Source of the DNA: Ignavibacteria bacterium
GTDB taxonomy: Bacteria; Bacteroidota; Ignavibacteria; Ignavibacteriales; Melioribacteraceae
Assembly (NCBI GenBank): GCA_016873835.1
Contig: VGVY01000006.1
Coordinates: 1 to 56,482, forward strand
Direction of reading: 5' to 3'
Length of the DNA: 56,482 nt
Under the pieces are notes generated by a model, which saw only the letters and a program-made list of their open reading frames with translations, made no database searches and was not told where the DNA came from. Made by a program: the position numbers and the translations under genes. This document shows, piece by piece, positions 18,513 to 29,500 of this stretch (positions are counted from its first letter, which is position 1; each line of letters opens with the position of its first letter).

Positions 18513-19507
18513 TGTTAAACAGTTCACTAAACAAATTAAACAGACTGAAAAAAAATTTTTACAACAAAAAGATCGCTGTTGTTGGGGATATGATGCTCGA
18601 TTGTTATTTTTGGGGAAATGTAACAAGGATCTCTCCCGAAGCACCAGTTCCAATTATCGAGGTTGAAAAAGAATATTCGCGATTTGGCGGCGCAATGAAT
18701 GTTGCATTTAATATTCAAACATTAGGCGGTATTCCCCTACCTATTGGCGTGATTGGTACAGATAATAGTGCAAAAATTCTAAAAGATTTATTAAGAGTTA
18801 ACAAAATTAATTACAAGTCTTTAATCGTTGATAAACTAAGACCTACAACTACTAAAACAAGAGTAATTGCAGATAAACAGCATGTTGTAAGAATCGACAA
18901 AGAAAAAACAAATCCAATAAGTGAATTGATTGAAAAGAAAGTTTTATCAACTCTTAAAGACAATATTAAATCAATTGACGCGATAATTTTTCAAGATTAC
19001 AACAAAGGGATGTTAACTCAAAAGCTTATCGAGAAAGTAATTGAATTAGCAAATGAAGCGAAAAAAATTATAGCGATTGATCCTAAGTTTAATAATTTTT
19101 TTAAATATCAAAATGTTACAGTGTTTAAACCAAACCGTAAAGAAACTGAGGATGCTCTCAGTATTCGTATTAAAACAAAAAATGACATTACAATTGCCGG
19201 TCATAAGTTGTTAAAAGAAATAAATGCAAAATATATACTGTTAACGTTAGGCGAAGAAGGCATTGCTATGTTTGAAAAAAATAAGCCTGAAAAAAGAATT
19301 CCGACAAAAGCCAGAAAAGTTGCCGATGTTTCAGGTGCCGGCGATACTGTCATTTCAACAATCACAATGGCACTTGCTGCTGGTGCTGATATTTATGATG
19401 CTGCCTATTTAGCTAACTTCGCTGGTGGTTTAGTCTGCCAAGAGGTAGGCATTGTACCAATTGAAATTGATAATTTATTTAATATCATTTCGAGCGAGTT
19501 GAAATGA
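18512..19507 (+). CDS. rfaE1: D-glycero-beta-D-manno-heptose-7-phosphate kinase (RfaE1/HldE N-terminal type)
   Basis: PfkB-family sugar kinase for the ADP-heptose branch of LPS core synthesis. The 331-residue protein has the family landmarks GDMMLDCYFWGNVTRISPEA (about 25-44), a GGAMNVAFNIQTLGG substrate region, and the C-terminal ADVSGAGDTVISTI anion hole with the catalytic aspartate. In E. coli this activity is the N-terminal half of HldE; here it is separate from the nucleotidyltransferase, which follows with a 4-base ATGA overlap. Confidence 0.93.
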   Translation: MLNSSLNKLNRLKKNFYNKKIAVVGDMMLDCYFWGNVTRISPEAPVPIIEVEKEYSRFGGAMNVAFNIQTLGGIPLPIGVIGTDNSAKILKDLLRVNKINYKSLIVDKLRPTTTKTRVIADKQHVVRIDKEKTNPISELIEKKVLSTLKDNIKSIDAIIFQDYNKGMLTQKLIEKVIELANEAKKIIAIDPKFNNFFKYQNVTVFKPNRKETEDALSIRIKTKNDITIAGHKLLKEINAKYILLTLGEEGIAMFEKNKPEKRIPTKARKVADVSGAGDTVISTITMALAAGADIYDAAYLANFAGGLVCQEVGIVPIEIDNLFNIISSELK

Positions 19508-19983
19508 ACCCAATTAAAACGATTGATGAAATATTAGAAATTAGAAAAACTCTCAAGTCTGCAAATAAAAAGGTTGTTTTTACAAACGGTTGTTTTGATA
19601 TACTACATGCCGGACATGTTGATTATTTGACAAAGGCAAAACAATTTGGTGATGTATTAATTGTTGCAATAAATTCAGATTCTTCTGTAAAAAAAATTAA
19701 AGATTCAAAACGCCCGATAATTCCTCTTTCGGAAAGAGCTTTTATTATTAGCAATCTCAAAGCTGTTGATTATGTCATATCCTTTGATGAAGAAACACCT
19801 TATGAATGCATAAAAAAAATTGTGCCTGACATTCTTGTAAAAGGAGCTGATTGGCCAATTGCTAAAATAATTGGAAGAGATATTGTTGAAAATGCTGGTG
19901 GGAAAGTGGAAACAATTCAATTCATAAATTTTCAGTCAACTACAAACATCATTGAAACAATTCTTGAAAAGTTTAAAAATTAA
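19504..19983 (+). CDS. rfaE2: D-glycero-beta-D-manno-heptose-1-phosphate adenylyltransferase (RfaE2)
   Basis: Cytidylyltransferase-like enzyme that makes ADP-heptose from the heptose-1-phosphate. The 159-residue protein has VVFTNGCFDILHAGHVDYL (the HxGH nucleotidyl-transfer motif, about residues 23-41) and VDYVISFDEETPYECIKKI, as in the C-terminal half of HldE. It overlaps the kinase gene by ATGA and tamB by TAATG. The phosphatase and epimerase genes (gmhB, hldD) are not in the window. Confidence 0.93.
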   Translation: MNPIKTIDEILEIRKTLKSANKKVVFTNGCFDILHAGHVDYLTKAKQFGDVLIVAINSDSSVKKIKDSKRPIIPLSERAFIISNLKAVDYVISFDEETPYECIKKIVPDILVKGADWPIAKIIGRDIVENAGGKVETIQFINFQSTTNIIETILEKFKN

Positions 19984-22900
19984 TGGACGCTAAATCAGAA
20001 AAAATAAAACCTAAACGTTCAACGTTCAGAAAAATTATTAATGTATTTATAGGAATTTTTTTAGGTATTGTTTTACTAGTTGTTATATTCATTGGATATA
20101 GTCAAACCAAATCCTTTCGAGATAACCTTCGATCATTTGTAATGTCTGAAATTAATAGCTCTATTAATGGAAATTTAACAATTGAAAAAATAGACGGTAC
20201 AATTCTTACTTCAATATTTTTAAGAAATACACTTCTTACAACTTCTGGCGATACTCTGCTTTATGTAAAAAATATAGAATTAAAAACAAGTCCTTTACAA
20301 TTGTTTTTGAGCAAGATCTTTTTTAGAAAAATATTACTCGAAGATGTTAAAATTAAATTACTTCAAAATGAGGATGGAACTTGGAATTATTCCACATTAT
20401 TAAAACCGACTGAGGAGGATACTACTGATTCTGATTTTCCATTTTTGATCCAAGTAAGTGATTTGCAATTTAAAAACATTAATCTTATTAATCAGAGCTA
20501 TCAGTTTATTAATTCTACTAACACTTATTCTACTATAAATTTTGATGATCTTAGAATATTAAATCTCTATTTAACCGGACAAGCCTTTCTAGACATTAAT
20601 AATTCAGATTATCTATTTCTTCTTAATGAACTTTCATGCAAGCCAAATCTAACTCGCTTTACCATGCAGAATATTTCTGGAGATTTTGCAATTACAAATA
20701 AATTTATTGATGTAAAAAATTTTACATTTATTACAGACAGCAGCGATGTTAGGTTTAGTGCTCGACTGGATGAAATTAATTTATTTAGTGACTTCAGTTT
20801 AGAAGATTTCAAAAATTATCCAATTTCATTAGACCTAGATGCTTCATCTTTTAATTTTGATGACCTCTCATCATTTATTGGTAGTACTGAAATTCTAAAA
20901 GGTAATCCAGCTATTGAATTAAAAGCTAATGGAAAATTTGGTTCTTTCAGATTTGATAAACTAGCAATTGACTATAATACTACGCATTTCGAAGCCATTG
21001 GTGAGGTTAAGAACTTGAATATTCCTGAACGGCTGTTCATAAAAACTGTGATTAAAGATTCCGATATAAATTATAAAGATGTAAATAAATTACTCCCGAC
21101 ACTTGAACTTCCCGAATTCGCAAAACTTTCTCTTACTGGAGCTAATCTATTCTTCGAAGGTGAACCTACTAATTTTAAGTCAAAGTTCGAAGGAAATATT
21201 GAAGAAGGATCAATTAAAGTCGAGTGTTCCTTAAATTTTGGTTCAAGTCCAATAGTGTATGATATAAAATTTGAAACTAGTGATCTCGATTTAAAACCAA
21301 TTATCGGCATAACTAGTTCTTTAAACTCGATTGGATTTTTAAAAGGAAACGGAACCTCCCCTATTGAACTAAATTCTGAATTCAATTTCCATTCTACAAA
21401 TTCCATGTTAGATAACAACCAAGTCGAAAATTTTTCAATTGTATCAAAAGCGAAAGAAGGAATAATTAACTTAGACATCGAAGCAAAGAGTGATAAAGCT
21501 ACAGCTATTGTCACTGGTAAAATGATTTATGATAAAGATACAATCCCTACATATAGCATGATTGGTCAGCTCAATCATATTGATTTAGGTAACATATTAA
21601 AAGAAGATTATCATAAAAGTGATTTAAATTTTTATTTCAGTGCTGAAGGCAAGAAAACAAACCTTGATGATATGATAGGAATATTTTCATTTGGTATTGA
21701 TACTTCAATGTATCGAAATACTAGAATTAAAAAATCATCAATTGATATTGAACTAAAGAAGGATATCGGTAAAAGAGAAATAAATATTGTTTCAGATTTT
21801 GTGGACTTCAATATAAACGGTGATTTTTCTCTTAACGATGCAATTGATGTTGTAGTATACGAATCAAGAACTATTGCAAAAATTATCTCAGAAAAACTAA
21901 GTGAATTAAATCCATTGGCAGTATTAGGTGGAAATGCAGAACTATTTACTGGAAATGAATCATTGCCAGAAATTATCAATACTAATTTGAAATTTAATTA
22001 TGATTTCAAATTTAAAGACTTCGCTTTGATTTCTGAACTGATGGGATATGAAAGGTTCGATATAATTGGAGCTGGTGTTGGTTCTATTACAAATAGTCCC
22101 CCTTATTTCTCAATCGATACAAAGCTCGATTTAAATTATTTCATATTCATGCAAGACGGATCAACCATTTATTTATCAGATGTTAATACTGATTTGAAAT
22201 TCACACGCGACAATAATGAAATATCATTTGAAAAATTGCTTGGCAAGGCATCATTAAAAGGAAAAAGATTTTATTCTGCGGGAAATGTCAGAAATATTTT
22301 AGCCGATTTAGTAATTGATAAAGGGATGCTGAACTTTAAAGCTTCAGCTGAAATTGAGGATTTAGTTAAAGCTGATGCAAGTGGCTCAATTTTAATGACT
22401 CCGGTTGAACAGCAAATTAAACTTGATAAGTTATCAATTGAATATGATAATATTGTTTGGTCAAACAAAGATGTAGTCGAATTCTTCTTTAATCCTTATC
22501 GATTCAATATTGCTAATTGTAAATTATACAACGATACTTCTTTTGTTAGTATTAAAGGTATAATTGAAAGCAGCGGTGACCAAAATTTAGTACTTCAGGC
22601 AGCAAATGTTTCAGGAAGGATTTTGGGCAGATACATTTTCGGTATTGATGATTATAGATTCAAAGCTGATGCTGATATCAAAGCTACGATCAGTGGCGGA
22701 TTTGATGATCCTTATATTAATACATCAATAAAATTAAATAACCTCTCCTACGGAAGATTTAAACTTGGATATCTGGATGGATCAATAAAATATTTAAATA
22801 AGAAAGTGACAAGTGACATCGTATTTATTGACTCGACACAAAACATTAGCAGACCATTATTAACTTTAAGTGGAACCATTCCAATCGATTTAAGTTTTGC

Positions 22901-24467
22901 TTCTGTTGAAAATAGATTTTCAGAATCTGAAGAGATGAATTTAAGATTATTCTCAAAAGATTTTAATTTAAGAATACTAACAAATCTTTTACCAACAATT
23001 TCTGATCAAAGAGGAAACCTATTAACTGATTTGCATATTTCCGGGAGACCAGATAACCCTAAGTATTCTGGCTATATGATAATCCGAGATGGATATTTCA
23101 AGTCTAAAAATACAAGCCTTCCATATTCATGCGGACTAAAAGTTAAATTCGAAAATGAAGGAATGTTGATAGATAGTTTAATTATTGCCAATGCTGGAAG
23201 CACCAACTTCCCTGGTAGTTTAAAAGGAAATGGTTCAATTATATTTGATGGATTTACACCAAAGGATATTGAAATTAGATTCAATGGCGATCTTGCTTTA
23301 TTTAGTGACATTTCGAAAACAACAAGTCCGTTTCTTTATGGAGACCTTCAAGTTGGAACAGAAAGAGATTGGCAGCTAACTCTTAGGAATAATAGATTGT
23401 TTTTGAAAGGTGATGTCTTAATAAAAGAATCAAATTTGACTTTAACAACATCTGAACAAACCTCGCTTTCAAATAATAATTATAACATTGTCTTTGTTGT
23501 TGATTCATCAAAAATTGACAAAGAACTTCTTCGCTTTCAGGAAATTATTGCTGCAGAACAAGCAAAAAAAGATCTAGGTCGTTTATCAAATGAGTCCCAG
23601 GTTAATATCGATTATGAGCTTGGTGTTAAAATTGAAAACAGTACACGGATTAATATTATTCTATCGCAAGCTGTTAATCAAAAACTTCTAGTGGAGTTGC
23701 GAGGTGAACTAAATTATGAAAGTATTTCCGGTGATATACGAGCTCAAGGAGCATTTGAATTAATGTCTGGCTCAAAATTAGAATTCTTCAAAACTTTTGA
23801 TGCTGATGGCTCCATCAGATTTGAAAGCGATCTTACAAATCCCTACTTGGATGTAATAGCAACTTATAAAAGCGATTATATCGATCCTCGAAGTATTAGT
23901 GCTGCACCACAAGAAGTCGCAGTTAAGATAAATATCAAAGGTCCATTAAATGAACTTGGTAAAAATTTGGCTACTAATTCTGAAAGCATGGGAATTTATA
24001 TAGGTGCTAGGAATATTCAAAATAATGTTCGAGAAACGAGATATGATTATGCTGATGCTTTTTCTTTCATCCTTATTGGGAAATTTAAAGACGATCTTAC
24101 TGCTCAAGACCGAGCACAAGTAGCCGGCTACTCTACTGCTATTGGGAATACGGCAACTTCATTTTTAGGTTCTATTCTTACAAGTTTTTTGAACTCTGCT
24201 GTAGGCGATTTGGTTAATAATGTTCAGATAAGTCAAACTGGAGATTTTACTAAGTTTTCTCTTTCAGGCAGAATTCAAAATCTTAGATACAGTTTTGGAG
24301 GCACTACAGAAGTGTTTCAAAATTTTGGAAAGGCTAATATTAAAATTGAATATTTATTTAATCCTAAATTTCTAATAAGATTAGAAAGAAAAGATCCAAT
24401 AGCACAGACTTATATACTTGATAATAAAATAAACGAACTTGCATTAAAATACAGAATAGAGTTTTAA
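19983..24467 (+). CDS. tamB: TamB/AsmA-like translocation and assembly protein
   Basis: Giant 1494-residue envelope protein. One N-terminal helix (about residues 20-40, VFIGIFLGIVLLVVIFIGYS) anchors it in the inner membrane, followed by a very long beta-rich repeat region that in this family forms a groove bridging the periplasm for lipids or for outer-membrane protein insertion. The last 400 or so residues carry the TamB domain (DUF490), ending NELALKYRIEF, with an aromatic C-terminus. Both neighbours overlap by one base (TAATG), with rfaE2 upstream and RNase R downstream. Typical family length is 1200-1600. A dedicated TamA gene is not adjacent. Confidence 0.9.
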   Translation: MDAKSEKIKPKRSTFRKIINVFIGIFLGIVLLVVIFIGYSQTKSFRDNLRSFVMSEINSSINGNLTIEKIDGTILTSIFLRNTLLTTSGDTLLYVKNIELKTSPLQLFLSKIFFRKILLEDVKIKLLQNEDGTWNYSTLLKPTEEDTTDSDFPFLIQVSDLQFKNINLINQSYQFINSTNTYSTINFDDLRILNLYLTGQAFLDINNSDYLFLLNELSCKPNLTRFTMQNISGDFAITNKFIDVKNFTFITDSSDVRFSARLDEINLFSDFSLEDFKNYPISLDLDASSFNFDDLSSFIGSTEILKGNPAIELKANGKFGSFRFDKLAIDYNTTHFEAIGEVKNLNIPERLFIKTVIKDSDINYKDVNKLLPTLELPEFAKLSLTGANLFFEGEPTNFKSKFEGNIEEGSIKVECSLNFGSSPIVYDIKFETSDLDLKPIIGITSSLNSIGFLKGNGTSPIELNSEFNFHSTNSMLDNNQVENFSIVSKAKEGIINLDIEAKSDKATAIVTGKMIYDKDTIPTYSMIGQLNHIDLGNILKEDYHKSDLNFYFSAEGKKTNLDDMIGIFSFGIDTSMYRNTRIKKSSIDIELKKDIGKREINIVSDFVDFNINGDFSLNDAIDVVVYESRTIAKIISEKLSELNPLAVLGGNAELFTGNESLPEIINTNLKFNYDFKFKDFALISELMGYERFDIIGAGVGSITNSPPYFSIDTKLDLNYFIFMQDGSTIYLSDVNTDLKFTRDNNEISFEKLLGKASLKGKRFYSAGNVRNILADLVIDKGMLNFKASAEIEDLVKADASGSILMTPVEQQIKLDKLSIEYDNIVWSNKDVVEFFFNPYRFNIANCKLYNDTSFVSIKGIIESSGDQNLVLQAANVSGRILGRYIFGIDDYRFKADADIKATISGGFDDPYINTSIKLNNLSYGRFKLGYLDGSIKYLNKKVTSDIVFIDSTQNISRPLLTLSGTIPIDLSFASVENRFSESEEMNLRLFSKDFNLRILTNLLPTISDQRGNLLTDLHISGRPDNPKYSGYMIIRDGYFKSKNTSLPYSCGLKVKFENEGMLIDSLIIANAGSTNFPGSLKGNGSIIFDGFTPKDIEIRFNGDLALFSDISKTTSPFLYGDLQVGTERDWQLTLRNNRLFLKGDVLIKESNLTLTTSEQTSLSNNNYNIVFVVDSSKIDKELLRFQEIIAAEQAKKDLGRLSNESQVNIDYELGVKIENSTRINIILSQAVNQKLLVELRGELNYESISGDIRAQGAFELMSGSKLEFFKTFDADGSIRFESDLTNPYLDVIATYKSDYIDPRSISAAPQEVAVKINIKGPLNELGKNLATNSESMGIYIGARNIQNNVRETRYDYADAFSFILIGKFKDDLTAQDRAQVAGYSTAIGNTATSFLGSILTSFLNSAVGDLVNNVQISQTGDFTKFSLSGRIQNLRYSFGGTTEVFQNFGKANIKIEYLFNPKFLIRLERKDPIAQTYILDNKINELALKYRIEF

Positions 24468-26566
24468 TGAAAAAGGAAATCAAATCGTTTTTTAAAAATC
24501 ACCCTTCACTAAAAATCAAAACTAAAGAGCTTGCAAAAACATTAAGCATAGTTGATGCATACGTTTATGCTGAACTAAAACATTCTCTTCACTCTCTTGT
24601 TGATGAAGGCTTTCTTGAAAAGCAAGGCAAACGATTTTCCTTATGCAAATTTGGTACTGATAAATTAATCGGTCAGCTTCAGTTAATTGGCGAAGGTGAT
24701 TATGGATTCGTTGTGCTAAAAAATTCTGACGTAAAAACAGACATATTTATTGCTGGTAAAAATCTTAGCACTGCATTTCACGGTGATGAAGTTGAAGTGA
24801 CAATCATTGCAAAAAAATATGGTAAAAATATTGAGGGTCAAGTAATAAATGTTGTTGATAGAGCAAATAAAGATTTTGTTGGGGTATTAAAGAAGAGCGG
24901 ATCATTCTATTTCTTGATACCTGACAACAAAAAAATTCACCGCGATATATATATTTCAAAAAAATTTCTTAATAACGCAAAGATTGGAGATAAAGTAGTA
25001 GTTAGCAATATTCAATGGAAATCACCAGAATTAAATCCAGAAGGAGAAGTCAAAGAAGTTCTTGGAAGAGCTGGAAGTTATGATGCCGAGATAGCATCTA
25101 TTGCATTGGAATTTGGATTATCATACAAATTCCCGAAAGAAGTAATTAAAAGCGCAGAATCATTCAATGAGGAAATTCCAAGTTCAGAAATAAATAATCG
25201 AATTGATCTTAGAGATAAAATCGTTATAACAATTGACCCGGAAGATGCAAAAGATTTTGATGATGCAGTTTCCATTGAAGAACTGGAAAATGGGAACCTA
25301 TCACTTGGAATTCATATTGCCGATGTAAGTCATTATGTGACGGAAAATTCGCCAATTTATAACGAAGCAATAAATCGTAGCACCAGTGTATATCTTGTTG
25401 GTAAAGTAATTCCAATGCTGCCAGAAAAACTCTCAAATATTATTTGTTCATTAGTTCCTGGAAAAGATAGACTTACTTATTCGGTTATTGTGGAAATAAA
25501 TACCGATGCAAAAATAATTAATTATAAAATCGAAAAAAGCATCATTAACAGTAAAAGAAGATTTACATATGATGAAGTTCAAAAAATTATAGAAACTGGT
25601 GAAGGTGAATTCGTTTCAACTATAAAAAAATTATTCGAAACATCACAAAAACTAAGAGCGAAAAGAATAAAAAAAGGAAGTATAAACTTTTTCTCCCCTG
25701 AGGTTGTCTTTAAATTAGATAAAAATGGAAAACCTATTGATATTAAAATTAAACAAATAAGAGAAAGTCATAATCTTATTGAAGAATTGATGTTACTAGC
25801 AAATCAGATTGTAGCTGGTCATATTAAATTGGAGAGTTCTAATAAATCAGCTCCATTTGTTTATAGAGTGCATGATTTACCTGATAAAGAAAAAATAACT
25901 GAGTTTTCAAGATTTGTAAAATCATTAGGATATTCTTTCGATACAAACGCAGCAAATAAACCGCGACAATTCCAACATATATTGGAACAAGTAAAAGGAA
26001 CAGAAGAAGAAGCTGTTATTAATGAAGTTGCAATCAGATCAATGGCAAAAGCAGTTTATTCAACAAATAATATTGGGCATTATGGATTAGCATTCAAAAA
26101 ATATACTCATTTTACTTCACCAATACGTCGGTTCCCGGATTTGGTTGTGCATCAATTGATTTATGATTTTAATAATAAAAGGGAGAAAAATTTATCCATA
26201 GAAGAATTGGAAGAAATTTGCAATCATGCATCTATGCAAGAACGGAATGCTATCAATGCAGAGCGATTATCTGTTAAATTGAAACAAATTGAGTATTTAA
26301 AAGGTAAAGTAGGTAATATTTTTCATGGTATTGTTTCAGGAATTACAAATTTTGGTATATTCATAGAGTTAAGTGAGAACCTTGCTGAAGGGATGATTCG
26401 ATTTAGAGATTTAGAAGATGATTATTATATATTCGATGAAAAAAATTATTCAGTAACTGGAAAAAGAACCGGAAGAAGAATCCGGCTTGGGGATAAAGTA
26501 GAAGTAAAATTAATTTATGTTGATGAAGAAAAGCGTGAGATCGATTTTTTATTATTAGATAATTAA
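24467..26566 (+). CDS. rnr: ribonuclease R (RNB family 3'-5' exoribonuclease)
   Basis: Processive 3'-5' exonuclease that degrades structured RNA and helps rRNA and mRNA quality control. The 699-residue protein has an N-terminal helix-turn-helix-like part (1-65), cold-shock RNA-binding domains (about 70-215), the RNB catalytic domain (about 245-575) with TIDPEDAKDFDDAVS carrying the metal-binding aspartates and HYGLAFKKYTHFTSPIRRFP, and a C-terminal S1 domain (about 615-697, FHGIVSGITNFGIFIEL). The start overlaps the tamB stop (TAATG). No lysine-rich tail as in E. coli RNase R. Confidence 0.95.
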   Translation: MKKEIKSFFKNHPSLKIKTKELAKTLSIVDAYVYAELKHSLHSLVDEGFLEKQGKRFSLCKFGTDKLIGQLQLIGEGDYGFVVLKNSDVKTDIFIAGKNLSTAFHGDEVEVTIIAKKYGKNIEGQVINVVDRANKDFVGVLKKSGSFYFLIPDNKKIHRDIYISKKFLNNAKIGDKVVVSNIQWKSPELNPEGEVKEVLGRAGSYDAEIASIALEFGLSYKFPKEVIKSAESFNEEIPSSEINNRIDLRDKIVITIDPEDAKDFDDAVSIEELENGNLSLGIHIADVSHYVTENSPIYNEAINRSTSVYLVGKVIPMLPEKLSNIICSLVPGKDRLTYSVIVEINTDAKIINYKIEKSIINSKRRFTYDEVQKIIETGEGEFVSTIKKLFETSQKLRAKRIKKGSINFFSPEVVFKLDKNGKPIDIKIKQIRESHNLIEELMLLANQIVAGHIKLESSNKSAPFVYRVHDLPDKEKITEFSRFVKSLGYSFDTNAANKPRQFQHILEQVKGTEEEAVINEVAIRSMAKAVYSTNNIGHYGLAFKKYTHFTSPIRRFPDLVVHQLIYDFNNKREKNLSIEELEEICNHASMQERNAINAERLSVKLKQIEYLKGKVGNIFHGIVSGITNFGIFIELSENLAEGMIRFRDLEDDYYIFDEKNYSVTGKRTGRRIRLGDKVEVKLIYVDEEKREIDFLLLDN

Positions 26567-26587
26567 AAACGATCGAAAGGTTAAATC

Positions 26588-29500
26588 ATGAAACTAAAAT
26601 ATTTAGTAATACTGATATTATTTTTATCAGTAAATATATCTTTCGCACAATTTGGACAGAACAAAGTTCAATACAAGAACAGTCAGTGGTTCTTCATTCA
26701 GACAAAACATTTTGATATTTATTTTTCTAATGGCGGAGAACGAATTGCTGAATTCACTGCTGCTTCTGCAGAAAATGCGTTAGAAAAATTACAGTCCGAC
26801 ATGAATTATAGAATCAATAATAGAATAACATTGATTGTTTATAATTCGCATAATGATTTTCAAGAAACAAATGTAACAGATGAATATACTGGCCAAGGTG
26901 TAGGAGGTTTTACAGAACCTTTTAAAAATCGTGTCGTGTTCCCTTTCGAAGGCTCATATAAAAAATTTGACCATGTAATTTACCATGAGCTTGTGCATGC
27001 TGTAATGCAAGACATGTTTTATGGCGGATCGATCCAGAATATTATTACTAAAGGTATCACTCTTCAATTGCCACACTGGTTTATGGAAGGAAGTGCAGAG
27101 TTTCTTTCGCAAGGGTGGGAAACAAACACTGATATGTTTATACGAAATGCAATAATCAGCGAATCATTACCAAATATAAATCAACTTACTGGTTACTTAG
27201 GTTATAGAGGCGGTCAATCTGTTTTTAAATATATTGCTGATACATATGGTCGGCAAAAGATTGGTGAGTTAATGAACAAAATACAATCACTTGGTTCTTT
27301 CGAAGGAGCATTGAAAGCTTCAATCGGAATTAGTACAGAAGAATTAAGTGAACGTTGGAAGAAAAGTTTAAAAAAAGAATATTGGCCGGATATTGCTGTT
27401 AAAGATGATCCGGATGAATTTTCAAAAAGACTTACCAATAACAAAAAGGATGGCGGATTTTATAATATGAGTCCGGCTTTTTCTCCTCAAGGTGATAAAA
27501 TTGCATTCTTATCGGATAGAGATATTTATCTCGATCTTTATATTATGGATGCAACTGACGGAAAAGTTATTAAAAAAGTTGTTGAAAGCGGCAAAGCTAC
27601 AGACTTTGAAGAACTTAATCTCCTTCATCCATCATTAACTTGGGCTCCCGATAATAAAAGAATTGCTCTCTCTTCAAAAAATAAAGGTTATGATGTAATC
27701 ACTATTATCGACACCGAAACAGAAGAAAGTTTTGATCTGCCTTTTATTTTCCCTGGAATTGAATCTGTTAGCTGGTCCTATAGCGGAGATAAAATTACAT
27801 TCAATGCACATAATTCAATGCAGTCAGATATTTATGTATATGATCTAAAAAGCGAAACTTTAGATAATCTTACTAGTGATATTTTTAGTGATTTCGATCC
27901 ATCATGGTCTCCGGATGGAACAAAAATTTTCTTTTCTTCTGATAGAGGAGAACCCGAATCAAGATATCATATTAATGACCTTATGATTTTCGATCATAAT
28001 TTTAAGCAGCTCGATTTATACGTTATAGATTTTGAATCTAGAGAAATTGAAAGAATTACGAACTGGGAATTCAGTAACGAAAAATCTGTTGTAGTTTCTC
28101 CCGAAGGAAATGAAATATTGTTTGTTTCAGATAAAAATGGAATTAATAATATTTATAAAAAATCGTTGGTTAAAACCGAAAATCTTTCAAAAAATTCTTT
28201 GGCAGATTTACCGGCTTATCCAATTACAAATTCTTTGAGCGAAATAAATCAACTTTCAATTTCTAACGATGGTAAAAAATTAGCTTTTACTTCCTTATAC
28301 AATCTAGGTTATAATATCTTTACCTTGAATAATCCATTTGAAATGAAACTTAATGTAGATTCTCTTCAGCTTACAACTTATATGAAACAGTTAGTCAAAA
28401 ATAAATTCGGCAATCAGGAAATATTTAAAGATGAAAAAAATGTTAATGAACAAGATTCGATAAAAGTTGCCGCGAGTGCTGATTCAGTTAAAAATCAACA
28501 AAAGAGAATTTTTACTGGTCAATATACTTCAGGGAAAGAAGAAGCCGATACTAATAAAACAGATTATAGTAAATATGTTTTTGGTAATGTAAATCAAACA
28601 GTTGATAGCAGCCGTATTATCAACCGTCAATTATTGTTTACAGAAAAACTTGATAACAGCGGAAATTTTCTTGTCAACAAATATAAAATTAGTTTTTCTC
28701 CAGATTTAGTTTATGCTAATGCTGGATATAGCACTTTATATGGCTTACTTGGAACAACAATTCTTTCATTTAGCGATGTTCTTGGAAACCATCGCTTAAT
28801 TGGAATAACTAGTCTTCAAATTGATGTTAAAAATAGTGATTACGGTTTAGCCTATTACTATTTGGAAAATAGACTTGATTTTGGGATTGAAGCATTTCAC
28901 ACAGCTCGATTTTTATATCGCTTTGGTTTATTCGGTTCTGAACTCTACCGTTTCAGAAATTTCGGTGCAGTAGTTTCTGCAAGTTATCCTTTTGATAGAT
29001 TTTACCGAATGGATGCTTCTTTAAGCTTAATGAGCGTAACTTCAGAAAACCTTGATAATATTTTTGTTCCATCAGAAAAAACGACATTTGTTGTTCCATC
29101 AATAAGTTTTGTTCATGATAACGTAATGTGGGGTTATACTTCTCCTATAGAAGGCTCACGGTACAATTTTACAATATTTGGAAATCCAGGCATTTCAAAT
29201 AAAAGACAAAGTTTTTATTCATTAGTTTGGGATTATAGAAAATATTTCCGGTTCTGGTTTGATAACGGTTTTGCATTTAGACTTTCAGGAGGATTTTCTG
29301 GCGGTGGTAACCCTCAAAGATTTTTTATGGGTGGAATTGATAATTGGATAAATAGAAATTTTGCTACTCAGGATATACCAGTTACAAATGCTTCCGATTT
29401 TGCTTTTTTATCACCAGCTATGCCTCTACGCGGTTATGATTATGCTGAAAAAATTGCATCAAGATATTCACTCCTTAATTTAGAATTAAGAATGCCCTTA

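Noticed and set aside
21071-21514. 147-codon open frame antisense to tamB
   Set aside because: Serine- and phenylalanine-rich, as expected from the reverse complement of the tamB frame; no start signals or family similarity.
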